This document shows positions 1 through 5,052 of a DNA stretch of 5,052 nucleotides, in pieces. The notes under the pieces were generated by a model that was not told where the DNA came from, made no database searches, and saw only the letters and a list, made by a program, of their open reading frames with translations. Positions within the stretch are counted from its first letter, which is position 1. The number at the start of each line of letters is the position of its first letter. Position numbers and translations under genes: made by a program. The DNA lies in the NCBI GenBank assembly GCA_007133445.1, contig SLMR01000088.1:1-5052 (forward strand). The letters are read 5' to 3'. Source of the stretch: Aquisalimonas sp. GTDB taxonomy: Bacteria > Pseudomonadota > Gammaproteobacteria > Nitrococcales > Aquisalimonadaceae.

Positions 1-340
1 CCACGGTCATGCAGCGGGCGACAAGGTGCTACAGGAACTCGCCGAACTGCTCCGCCGTTGCGCCCGGGCGAGCGAGCTCATTTTCCGTAAGGGTGGCGAT
101 GAGTTCCTCATTGCACTTAGCCACACCAGCCTCGCCGGAGCGCGGCTGCTGGCGGAACGGCTCTGTCGGGCCGTGGACCGCCACGGCTTCCGGTATCAGG
201 GCGAGGAGCTTTCGGTATACGTCAGCATCGGCGTGACGTCGCTGAACGCCGACGACACGATCGAGGGCCTGCTTGAGCGCATGGACACCGCGCTCTACGC
301 CGCCAAGGGCTGCGGGTGCAATCAGGTGGTCCACGCCTGA
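1..340 (+). CDS. GGDEF-domain protein (probable diguanylate cyclase), C-terminal part only
   Basis: This gene enters from the left edge; the reading frame begins at base 2 and ends at TGA 338-340, leaving 112 visible residues. They cover most of a GGDEF domain, which makes cyclic di-GMP from two GTP. The visible part starts in the GTP-binding helix-turn (HGHAAGD, residues 1-7) and carries an intact GGDEF signature at 31-35, preceded by Arg-Lys. It continues through the usual VSIGV strand (74-78) and ends in the MDTALYAAK helix (94-102). The active-site motif predicts catalytic activity. Two positions depart from the family pattern: the inhibitory RxxD site reads RASE (22-25), and the terminal GRN motif reads GCN (105-107). 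The sensory N-terminal region is outside the window, so its input signal and membrane topology are unknown. It converges with the damX-like gene. A 7-bp stem containing one G-U pair (322-328/334-340) overlaps the stop codon but has no T-run. Confidence 0.9.
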   Translation, partial: HGHAAGDKVLQELAELLRRCARASELIFRKGGDEFLIALSHTSLAGARLLAERLCRAVDRHGFRYQGEELSVYVSIGVTSLNADDTIEGLLERMDTALYAAKGCGCNQVVHA

Positions 341-356
341 GCCGCGCCAACGGTGG

Positions 357-1787
357 TCAGGACCCATCAATCGCCTGGAGCTCACGGACCCAGGCGCCAC
401 CCTCGCGCAGTGCCTCGGGCAGCGCGTCGCGGCGCTCGCGTGCCTGTTCGCGATCGTCGTCTGCGCCGGCGACAACCAGGTACCAGTCCTCCCCGTCGCG
501 ACGGGCCTGCAACAGGTGGAGTTCTGCCGCGTCGGCATGATTGTCCATCCACGCATGCACGGTTTCCGGGTCGTGGGCGGCGACCAGCTGGATGGTCCAG
601 GCGTCGGCGGACTGCTCGTCCCGCCAGGTGCGACCGTCGGCCAGCGCCCGTTCGAGGTCCGACTTCTGTTCGGGTTCGGGTTCGGGTTCGGGTTCCGGTT
701 CTGTCGCCGTGTCTTCCTCCTGTTCCGGGGCGACGTCGCTCGAATCGTCGTCGGCTGGAGCATCGGGGTCGTCCTCCGGAGGAATGTCCAGGTCGGGATG
801 CGGGATCAGTGCTTCGGTGGGCTCTGCATCGGTGGGCGGCGGTCCGTCGTCAGCCGGGGTGATTGCCGCGGTCTCCTTGACTTCAGGCTCGTCCTCACCG
901 GGATCGTCAAGGACTAAGACCACCGCAAGCAGGGAGCCAACAAGCATCACCGTCGCGACGGACACCAGGCCGACGCCGCGTCGGGAGACATTCGGCAACA
1001 AGCCTTCAGGGAACGCCGGCAGCTGGCGCTGCCACCGCGTGCGATGCGGTCGGGTGCTGCGGGCCCCACCCAGTTGCCGACGTGCCGCTTCGAGGATAGC
1101 TCCCGGCTGGCCTCCACTGCCCTCGACGATGGTGTCGACGTCCAGCGACGCCAGAAGCTGGCCTTCGATATCGCCGTTCGCCCTCAGGGCCTGCTCGAGA
1201 AAGGCTCGTGCCGCGGAGGGGTCGAGCCCCTGCAGGGACAATGTCACCGGGTCCGCTTCTTTTCCGCGGAGCTTCGCCAGCCGCAATGCCAGTTCCGGTG
1301 AGCCCGACAACAGCAACCCCATGGGTGAAGCACCCTCGGACCGGGTCTGCTCGCGCACCGCGAGGAGCGCGGCGAGCACGTCGTCACCCAGCGTGTCCGC
1401 GTCATCCAGGGCGAGCACTATGGGCTGTCCACTCCGGCAGAGAGCGGTCAGCCTCTCCACTGTATGGGCCCGGACGCGGTCCGGTGCGCCAGAGTGCGGC
1501 GGTGGTAATTCAAGGTGGTCAAGCAGGCCGAGCAGCAGATCCGTGACCGTGAGGTCGGACTCCGCGTGTACGGCGTAGATGGCCAGGCCGTGATCGCTGC
1601 GGGCGAGCATGTGGCGCAATATATGCGTTCGCCCACTGCCCGGATCACCCTGCAGAACCACGACCTGCTCCCCGGCCTGGAGGTGCTGGAGCAGGAGGTT
1701 GGCAACGGTTTCCCGCTCGCCGTCCGGGTAATGGAACGTGGCGCGCAGGCCACCGCCCGTGTGGGGGTCGTTATCGTTGCCGGCCAT
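357..1787 (-). CDS. damX: DamX-like protein: AAA-type ATPase domain, one membrane helix, acidic linker, C-terminal SPOR domain
   Basis: This 476-residue inner-membrane protein probably binds septal peptidoglycan during division. Residues 15-240 form a cytoplasmic AAA/ExeA-like NTPase domain with a Walker A-like loop GDPGSGRT (47-54) and a Walker B strand IVLALDDAD (123-131). A hydrophobic segment at about 271-293, preceded by Arg-Arg, is the single membrane helix. A Pro/Asp/Glu-rich periplasmic linker follows (about 294-378) and includes an EP dipeptide run (363-373). The C-terminal SPOR domain (about 394-473) shows WTIQLVA, WYLVVAG and a final AWVREL. SPOR domains bind denuded septal glycan strands, and DamX proteins localise to the divisome. 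The ATG at 1787 has GAGGA about 7 nt upstream. A weak promoter candidate on this strand is TTGGCC (1848-1843), 17 nt, CACAAT (1825-1820). The Walker A lysine is replaced by arginine, so ATP hydrolysis is doubtful. In many gammaproteobacteria damX sits beside aroB; here it stands alone, divergent from a tRNA. Confidence 0.88.
   Translation of the reverse strand: MAGNDNDPHTGGGLRATFHYPDGERETVANLLLQHLQAGEQVVVLQGDPGSGRTHILRHMLARSDHGLAIYAVHAESDLTVTDLLLGLLDHLELPPPHSGAPDRVRAHTVERLTALCRSGQPIVLALDDADTLGDDVLAALLAVREQTRSEGASPMGLLLSGSPELALRLAKLRGKEADPVTLSLQGLDPSAARAFLEQALRANGDIEGQLLASLDVDTIVEGSGGQPGAILEAARRQLGGARSTRPHRTRWQRQLPAFPEGLLPNVSRRGVGLVSVATVMLVGSLLAVVLVLDDPGEDEPEVKETAAITPADDGPPPTDAEPTEALIPHPDLDIPPEDDPDAPADDDSSDVAPEQEEDTATEPEPEPEPEPEQKSDLERALADGRTWRDEQSADAWTIQLVAAHDPETVHAWMDNHADAAELHLLQARRDGEDWYLVVAGADDDREQARERRDALPEALREGGAWVRELQAIDGS
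671..700. repeat. Hexanucleotide tandem repeat encoding the Glu-Pro run of the DamX-like protein
   Basis: Four exact CGGGTT units (671-694) are followed by one CCGGTT unit (695-700). Read on the minus strand they encode alternating Glu-Pro in the periplasmic linker between the membrane helix and the SPOR domain. Gain or loss of a unit keeps the reading frame, so the likely effect of slippage is a change in linker length, not inactivation. Confidence 0.85.
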
Positions 1788-1888
1788 GGCGTCGTCCTCG
1801 CTACCGTGCCTCGCAAGCCATTGTGCGTGCCACGGGCGTGTGGGCCAAGCTCACAGGCGTCGGCACACGTCTCGCGCCGGCGGGAGTG

Positions 1889-1917
1889 TTGACACCCCCG
1901 GAAGCGCTTCGTATCAT
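1889..1917 (+). promoter_or_regulatory. Sigma70 promoter of tRNA-Glu
   Basis: A perfect -35 box TTGACA (1889-1894) is separated by 17 nt from TATCAT (1912-1917), five of six matches to the -10 consensus. It is followed by a GC-only stretch, GCGCGCC (1918-1924). Strong boxes with a GC-rich discriminator are typical of stable-RNA promoters under stringent (ppGpp) control. The inferred start near 1924 leaves a 5' leader of about 26 nt before the tRNA, to be removed by RNase P. Confidence 0.82.
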
Positions 1918-1949
1918 GCGCGCCATCTTGGTTATGGCCAAGGCATAGC

Positions 1950-2025
1950 GTCCCCATCGTCTAGAGGCCTAGGACACCGCCCTTTCACGGCGGTAACAGG
2001 GGTTCGAATCCCCTTGGGGACGCCA
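1950..2025 (+). tRNA. tRNA-Glu: tRNA-Glu (anticodon UUC)
   Basis: This is a complete 76-nt cloverleaf. The acceptor stem GTCCCCA (1950-1956) pairs with TGGGGAC (2015-2021), followed by discriminator G 2022 and encoded CCA (2023-2025). The D stem is GTC/GAC (1959-1961/1973-1975). The anticodon stem CCGCC/GGCGG (1977-1981/1989-1993) encloses loop CTTTCAC with anticodon TTC at 1984-1986, which reads GAA and GAG. The T stem AGGGG/CCCCT (1998-2002/2010-2014) holds loop TTCGAAT. A short T-run (2030-2034) lies just downstream and could help end transcription, but there is no separate terminator hairpin. No second copy of the tRNA 3' end is visible in the window, so there is no sign of an integrated element here. 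Confidence 0.98.
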
Positions 2026-2402
2026 CTTATTTTTCCCTCCGATTATGTGTATTCCCGATATGCGGGGAGATGTTCCCGATTCCGATGGCCCGTCGTCGTT
2101 GGTATGGTGATCTGCGCATCCGTCAACCAGTGCGTCGCCAAGGGATTGAGGTGCGTACGTGACCACGGCTTTCCGGTCCGAACATGAACGAATTGGATCG
2201 ACCGGGAGACGATGCCAGGAAGCCTGACATCCGTCTTGATACCGGCAACTCCATACACGCGCCGGACGGTCCCGCGACTAGGGACGATTTTCCTGGCGAA
2301 CCCGCACGGCAAGGTGAGCTGCGCCGACCCCCTCGGCGGCACGGGCACGGACAGGTCCAGATAATCGGCGGCCCGGGCGAACATGATTACGAGGTCGCGC
2401 TG
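2026..2402. other. Stretch of doubtful coding status between tRNA-Glu and the Hpt domain
   Basis: The first 50 bases are relatively AT-rich for this window and could carry tRNA processing or termination signals. From 2184 an open frame runs without a stop into the Hpt gene, but its 73 codons encode a polar, Pro/Arg/Asp/Gly-rich stretch with no domain I recognise. It has codons rare elsewhere in the window (two AGG, two ATA, two CGA), and there is no ribosome-binding site before the ATG. I see no convincing sigma70, sigma54 or FliA promoter. It is best read as a leader/spacer for the Hpt gene, with an N-terminal extension as the alternative. Confidence 0.5.
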
Positions 2403-2405
2403 GTG
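2391..2405 (+). promoter_or_regulatory. Ribosome-binding site favouring the internal GTG start of the Hpt gene
   Basis: GAGG (2391-2394) lies 8 nt before the in-frame GTG (2403-2405). The upstream ATG at 2184 is preceded by a pyrimidine-rich sequence with no purine block. This is the main reason for preferring the short Hpt protein. Confidence 0.5.
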
Positions 2406-2747
2406 CCTTCCGCCGATGATTTTCTGGCACGTCTTGAGGGTGATCGCACGCTGGCTCTGGATCTTCTGAGCGCGCTGGCGGCCAGTGTGGCGGCGCACCA
2501 GGCGGATGTGCGGGAGGCGTGGTCGCGCGGGGATACGGATGGCCTGCGGCGGCAGGTTCACACGCTAAAGGGGATGTTTGCCAACATGGCCATGGATGCC
2601 GCCGCCGCCCGTTGCGTTGAACTGGAGGCGGCGCTGGACCCCGACGGCAGCCATGGTGACGCGGCAGCCCGTTATGAGCGGCTGCTGGCCACGGTGATGG
2701 CTGCCGGCCCCGCGGTTGAGGAACTGGCGCAGCGGCTGCGCCAGTAG
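2403..2747 (+). CDS. hptB: Hpt-domain histidine phosphotransfer protein (HptB-like)
   Basis: This is a cytoplasmic phosphorelay carrier that would accept phosphate from the receiver of a hybrid sensor kinase and pass it to another receiver, most plausibly the REC domain of the regulator encoded at 3198-4937. The sequence is almost all helical. The Hpt signature HTLKG has its phospho-acceptor His at codon 2559-2561, residue 53 of the 114-residue form, followed by a second long helix pair. It has no kinase or receiver domain of its own. The start chosen is GTG 2403, with GAGG 8 nt upstream (2391-2394); it gives a protein of the size usual for stand-alone Hpt modules and begins right at the domain. 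An in-frame ATG at 2184 would give 187 residues but lacks a ribosome-binding site and adds about 73 low-complexity residues. A hairpin covers the last codons. The name follows the Pseudomonas system and rests on the neighbours; the family is clear, the ortholog less so. Confidence 0.85.
   Translation: MPSADDFLARLEGDRTLALDLLSALAASVAAHQADVREAWSRGDTDGLRRQVHTLKGMFANMAMDAAAARCVELEAALDPDGSHGDAAARYERLLATVMAAGPAVEELAQRLRQ
2724..2744 (+). terminator. Perfect 9-bp hairpin at the 3' end of the Hpt gene (possible attenuator or terminator)
   Basis: CTGGCGCAG (2724-2732) and CTGCGCCAG (2736-2744) are exact inverted repeats around a CGG loop, directly before the TAG stop. The following 20 bases are T-enriched but contain no continuous T-run, so this is not a classic intrinsic terminator. 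It could reduce read-through into the STAS gene or protect the Hpt mRNA 3' end. Confidence 0.4.
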
Positions 2748-2833
2748 CTCTAGTTGTGTTCTCGCCGCAGCGTCCACGGCATGGGTGCAGGTGAGGCGGG
2801 ATTGCTTTAGGGTCGCAGGTGAGCGCCTCCGCT

Positions 2834-2849
2834 TGGCGCCGCGATTGAC
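2834..2849 (+). promoter_or_regulatory. Weak sigma54-like promoter candidate upstream of the STAS gene
   Basis: TGGCGCC (2834-2840), 4 nt, TTGAC (2845-2849) resembles the -24/-12 pattern TGGCACG-N4-TTGC, with a start expected some 20 bases before the ATG. The -12 C, normally invariant, is A here, which makes function doubtful. No better promoter is visible in the 132-bp gap. Confidence 0.2.
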
Positions 2850-2879
2850 TATCTGCCGCAATCGAGCGAGAGGGGCGCC

Positions 2880-3185
2880 ATGCCGTTGAAAACAGACTAC
2901 TCCGAGGACGACGGCGAACTGATCATTCGCGTCAGTGGCCAGTTCGACTTCGGCCTGCACCGGGACTTCCGCGACGCCTATCGCAATGCCTCCGGAGTTC
3001 GGCGTTTCGTCGTCGATCTGGCAGAAACCGAATACATGGACAGCTCGGCGCTGGGCATGCTCCTGCTGTTGCGCGAGCACGCGGAGACCAACAGTGCCCA
3101 GGTGGAGCTGCGCAACGTGGGTGGCGAACTGGAGCGCATCCTGCGGATAGCGAACTTCCATCAGCTCTTTCCCATTCGCCACTGA
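2880..3185 (+). CDS. hsbA: STAS-domain anti-anti-sigma-type protein (HsbA-like)
   Basis: This 101-residue single-domain STAS protein acts as a partner switch: its binding partner depends on phosphorylation of one serine. The fold is recognisable from the first strands (ELIIRVSGQFDFG, 13-25), the central strand FVVDLAETEYMD (43-54) and the signature DSSALGMLLLL (54-64). By alignment with SpoIIAA and RsbV, the serine directly after the Asp, Ser55, is the expected phosphorylation site. ATG 2880 has AGAGG upstream at good spacing. The stop is only 12 nt from the next gene, so the two are surely cotranscribed; that gene encodes both a likely kinase and a likely phosphatase for Ser55. In P. aeruginosa, HsbA unphosphorylated binds FlgM and phosphorylated binds the diguanylate cyclase HsbD. 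The family call is secure; the ortholog name is inferred from the neighbouring Hpt and three-domain regulator. Confidence 0.92.
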   Translation: MPLKTDYSEDDGELIIRVSGQFDFGLHRDFRDAYRNASGVRRFVVDLAETEYMDSSALGMLLLLREHAETNSAQVELRNVGGELERILRIANFHQLFPIRH

Positions 3186-3197
3186 TCCGTCATCACC

Positions 3198-4937
3198 ATG
3201 AACTCCTTGGAGCGCCAGGCCGGCCCTATCGACGAAGCCAGTGCGCCGCCGAGCGATTGCGTGACCGTGCTGGTGGTGGACGATGAGCCGGTCAACCGGC
3301 AGCTGTTGCAGGGGATGCTAAGGCACAGGAACGGCATCCGGTTCCTGGTAGCGGCCGACGGCGCGGACGCCGTGAACCGGGTGGCTGAGGAACGGGTGGA
3401 TCTGGTTCTGATGGATGTGCTCATGCCCGGCATGGACGGCTACGAGGCTACCAGGCGCATCAAGGCGCTGGATACGGATGGCTATACGCCGGTGCTGTTC
3501 GTCACCGCCCTCAACGATGACGAGCAGCTGGCCCGCTGCGTTGCCTGCGGGGGAGACGATTTCATTGCCAAGCCGGTTAGCCGGGTGCAGCTCAATGCGC
3601 GGGTGGATTCCTGGCTGCGTATCGGCCAGGTCTATCGCACCATGCGGCGGCAGCGGGATGCTCTGGATGCCTACCAGCGGCGGAACGAGGTGGACCAGTC
3701 GATAGCCCGGGACGTGTTGCAGCGCGTGACAGCCTCCGAGGTACTCGAACGCCACGGAGTGGTTTACCACTATCGCGCCGCAGACATTCTCAGCGGTGAC
3801 ATGTTGCTGGCCGCAGAAGCCCCGGACGGCCGCTGCTTCTTCATGCTGGCGGATTTCACTGGCCATGGCATCGCCGCGAGCATTGGCACGGTGCCTGCGG
3901 CGGATCTCTTCTATGGCGCGGTGGGCTCCGGCGCCGGGCCGGAGGAGCTGCTTGCGCGCATCAACCGCAAGCTCTACGACTATCTGCCGGCCAACCTGTT
4001 CATGGCCGCCACTCTGCTGACGCTCGATCCAGCAAGCCGAACCGTGCACGTGTGGAACGGCGGCATGCCCGACGTGACGTATCGCGCGTCGGACGGCAGT
4101 GTCGGGCGGGTGGCGTCCTCGCATTTGCCGCTCGGAGTGCAGCCCCGCTTCGGGGTGGCCGAGTGCACGGCACTGGAGGCCCCGCAGAGCGTCTGGGCGG
4201 TGAGCGACGGTGTGCTGGAGGCCCGCAATAGCCACGGTACCCAGTTCGGGGCCCACCTGGCGCGACAGGTGCTGTGCGACGGCGGCGTCGCGCTTCTGGC
4301 CGAGGCCGTGGACGGGCATCAGGCGGAGGCCCGTGACGACATCACCATGCTGGAGTTGCGGCCGGGGGAATTCGTGGACTGCGACTCCAGGGCGGCGGCC
4401 GACGAGGTGCCCCGCGACTGGGCGTTCAGTGTGGAGATGGATGCACGGGCACTGCGGGAGATCTCCCCGCTGCAACCCATTGCCGACGGTGTGGCACGGA
4501 TGGAAGGGCTGGGCGAGGAGTCACGCCAGGCACTGCTGACGGTCCTTGCTGAGTTATACTCCAACTGCCTGGAACACGGGGTGCTGGGTCTGGACTCGAA
4601 CCTGAAGAGTTGTCCCGAGGGTTTCACGGCATACTACGAGGGGCGGCAGAAGGCCCTGGCCGACCTGCGCGGTGGACGGGTCCGTATCCAGATCGATCGG
4701 CGCAGCGACGACCAGGGCCCGTTCCTGGTGATCCGCATGGCCGACTCGGGCAGGGGGTTCGACCACCAGCGTGCAATGCGTGGCGAAACACTCTCCGAAC
4801 GGGCACTCTCGGGCCGGGGCATAAGCCTCATTCAGGGTATCTGCGAGTCGTTGACCTACCACGGTCGCGGCAATCAGGTCGAAGCACGCTATCGCTTGCA
4901 CAGGGATTCACACAGGCACGGACGCTCGGACTCTTGA
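3198..4937 (+). CDS. hsbR: Response regulator with receiver, PP2C-type phosphatase and RsbW-like kinase domains (HsbR-like)
   Basis: This 579-residue cytoplasmic protein is the switch of the pathway. Receiver domain (about 22-140): acidic pair D28-D29, phospho-acceptor D73 in LMDVLMPGMDG, T103 and K125 all present. A charged helical linker (about 142-180) follows, probably a coiled coil. SpoIIE/RsbU-type PP2C domain (about 185-390): acidic residues expected to bind metal are visible at SGD (D201), LADFTGHG (D219), SDGVLEA (D337) and RDDITML (D380/D381). Bergerat-type ATPase domain (about 408-568): N box AELYSNCLEHG (E452, N456, H460), DSGRGFD (516-522) and SGRGISL (538-544), so ATP binding looks intact. 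It should dephosphorylate and phosphorylate the adjacent STAS protein under control of receiver phosphorylation by the Hpt protein. ATG 3198 lacks a clear ribosome-binding site and probably depends on coupling to the STAS stop 12 nt upstream. Domain order matches P. aeruginosa HsbR; Vibrio SypE has the same domains in another order. Confidence 0.93.
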   Translation: MNSLERQAGPIDEASAPPSDCVTVLVVDDEPVNRQLLQGMLRHRNGIRFLVAADGADAVNRVAEERVDLVLMDVLMPGMDGYEATRRIKALDTDGYTPVLFVTALNDDEQLARCVACGGDDFIAKPVSRVQLNARVDSWLRIGQVYRTMRRQRDALDAYQRRNEVDQSIARDVLQRVTASEVLERHGVVYHYRAADILSGDMLLAAEAPDGRCFFMLADFTGHGIAASIGTVPAADLFYGAVGSGAGPEELLARINRKLYDYLPANLFMAATLLTLDPASRTVHVWNGGMPDVTYRASDGSVGRVASSHLPLGVQPRFGVAECTALEAPQSVWAVSDGVLEARNSHGTQFGAHLARQVLCDGGVALLAEAVDGHQAEARDDITMLELRPGEFVDCDSRAAADEVPRDWAFSVEMDARALREISPLQPIADGVARMEGLGEESRQALLTVLAELYSNCLEHGVLGLDSNLKSCPEGFTAYYEGRQKALADLRGGRVRIQIDRRSDDQGPFLVIRMADSGRGFDHQRAMRGETLSERALSGRGISLIQGICESLTYHGRGNQVEARYRLHRDSHRHGRSDS

Positions 4938-4966
4938 GGTGACGTGTCATTGCTGTTGAAACCATG
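4936..4966 (+). promoter_or_regulatory. Strong Shine-Dalgarno overlapping the hsbR stop, with unusual start arrangement
   Basis: GAGGTGA (4936-4942) fully matches the 16S anti-SD and overlaps the TGA stop of the regulator gene (4935-4937). No ATG, GTG or TTG lies at normal distance in the downstream open frame. Candidates are ATT 4949, at ideal spacing, and ATG 4964, 21 nt away. A GTG at 4944 in another frame opens a 7-codon mini-ORF whose TGA overlaps ATG 4964 as ATGA. Confidence 0.6.
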
Positions 4967-5052
4967 AGACCCGGTCTTCACGCGATCGTCGGCAAGGTCC
5001 CGGCGTTGTCCGGCGAATCACTGGTGGTGGCCGATGCGCGTGAGCCCGACCA
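4964..5052 (+). CDS. Start of an unidentified protein, cut by the window end
   Basis: The frame is open from a TGA at 4940 to the right edge and shows the GC-rich third positions expected of a real gene here. From ATG 4964 it gives 29 complete residues beginning MRPGLHAIVGKVP; using ATT 4949 would add five residues. I do not recognise the sequence. The short distance from the regulator gene (26 bp, or 11 bp with ATT) suggests the same operon. In Pseudomonas putida a comparable Hpt/regulator/STAS cluster lies next to fliK, so a flagellar gene such as fliK is one possibility, but nothing in these residues proves it. Confidence 0.5.
   Translation, partial: MRPGLHAIVGKVPALSGESLVVADAREPD

Noticed and set aside
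322..340. Bidirectional terminator between the convergent GGDEF and damX-like genes
   Set aside because: There is a 7-bp stem including one G-U pair, but neither strand has a T-run after it, so it does not meet the pattern of an intrinsic terminator.
541..1578. Long + strand open frame (345 codons) opposite the damX-like gene
   Set aside because: Its product is a Ser/Ala/Arg-rich low-complexity string, including Ser-Gly repeats that mirror the Glu-Pro repeat. The opposite strand has clear ATPase, membrane and SPOR signatures, so this is a GC-bias shadow.
1950..2025. tRNA-Glu as an integration site for a genomic island
   Set aside because: tRNA 3' ends are common attachment sites, but no direct repeat of the 3' end and no integrase gene is visible in the window.
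2355..2372. FliA-like -10 sequence (GCCGATTA) on the minus strand
   Set aside because: It points away from the Hpt gene, has no matching -35 element at correct spacing, and no gene lies downstream on that strand nearby.
2043..2561. - strand open frame (172 codons) across the doubtful region and the Hpt gene
   Set aside because: It has no recognisable domain and overlaps the HTLKG-coding region on the other strand; composition does not favour it over the + strand.
2845..2873. Sigma70 promoter from TTGACT (2845-2850) for the STAS gene
   Set aside because: At 17-nt spacing the -10 position reads GAGAGG, which is the ribosome-binding site and bears no resemblance to TATAAT.
3318..4475. Long - strand open frame (385 codons) inside the three-domain regulator
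   Set aside because: It is His/Arg/Gln-rich with no domain, and it lies opposite well-conserved receiver, phosphatase and kinase motifs.

Overview
The window is GC-rich DNA that looks like a gammaproteobacterial chromosome. The evidence is a DamX-type ATPase-SPOR protein, a tRNA-Glu with encoded CCA behind a consensus sigma70 promoter, and a signalling module matching the Pseudomonas HptB/HsbA/HsbR system. A halophilic or Ectothiorhodospiraceae-like host is a guess based on the GC content and the very acidic DamX linker; nothing here fixes the genus.

Layout: (1) 1-340, + strand: C-terminal end of a GGDEF (diguanylate cyclase) protein. (2) 357-1787, - strand: a DamX-like membrane ATPase/SPOR protein, convergent with the GGDEF gene and separated from it by 16 bp. 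(3) 1788-2025: divergent intergenic region holding a strong stable-RNA promoter and tRNA-Glu(UUC). (4) 2026-2402: a stretch where coding status is doubtful; it is either a spacer or a low-complexity N-terminal extension of the next gene. (5) 2403 (or 2184)-2747: Hpt phosphotransfer protein, ending in a perfect 9-bp hairpin. (6) 2880-3185: STAS anti-anti-sigma-type protein. (7) 3198-4937: three-domain response regulator (receiver, PP2C phosphatase, RsbW-like kinase). (8) from about 4964 to the window end: start of another gene, with an unusual initiation region.

How they fit together: genes 5-7 form a partner-switching phosphorelay. By analogy with P. aeruginosa, hybrid sensor kinases would phosphorylate the Hpt protein and Hpt would pass phosphate to the receiver of the large regulator. 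This would change the balance between its phosphatase and kinase activities toward the serine of the STAS protein. In Pseudomonas the STAS protein then chooses between the anti-sigma factor FlgM (motility) and a diguanylate cyclase, HsbD (c-di-GMP, biofilm). The GGDEF protein at the left edge could be a comparable output, but that link is only proximity. DamX and the tRNA are probably unrelated neighbours. I see no mobile element, CRISPR array or phage gene. The core system is known; the points worth a second look are the gene order, the DamX Walker A substitution, the Hpt start, and the translation-initiation region at the right edge.
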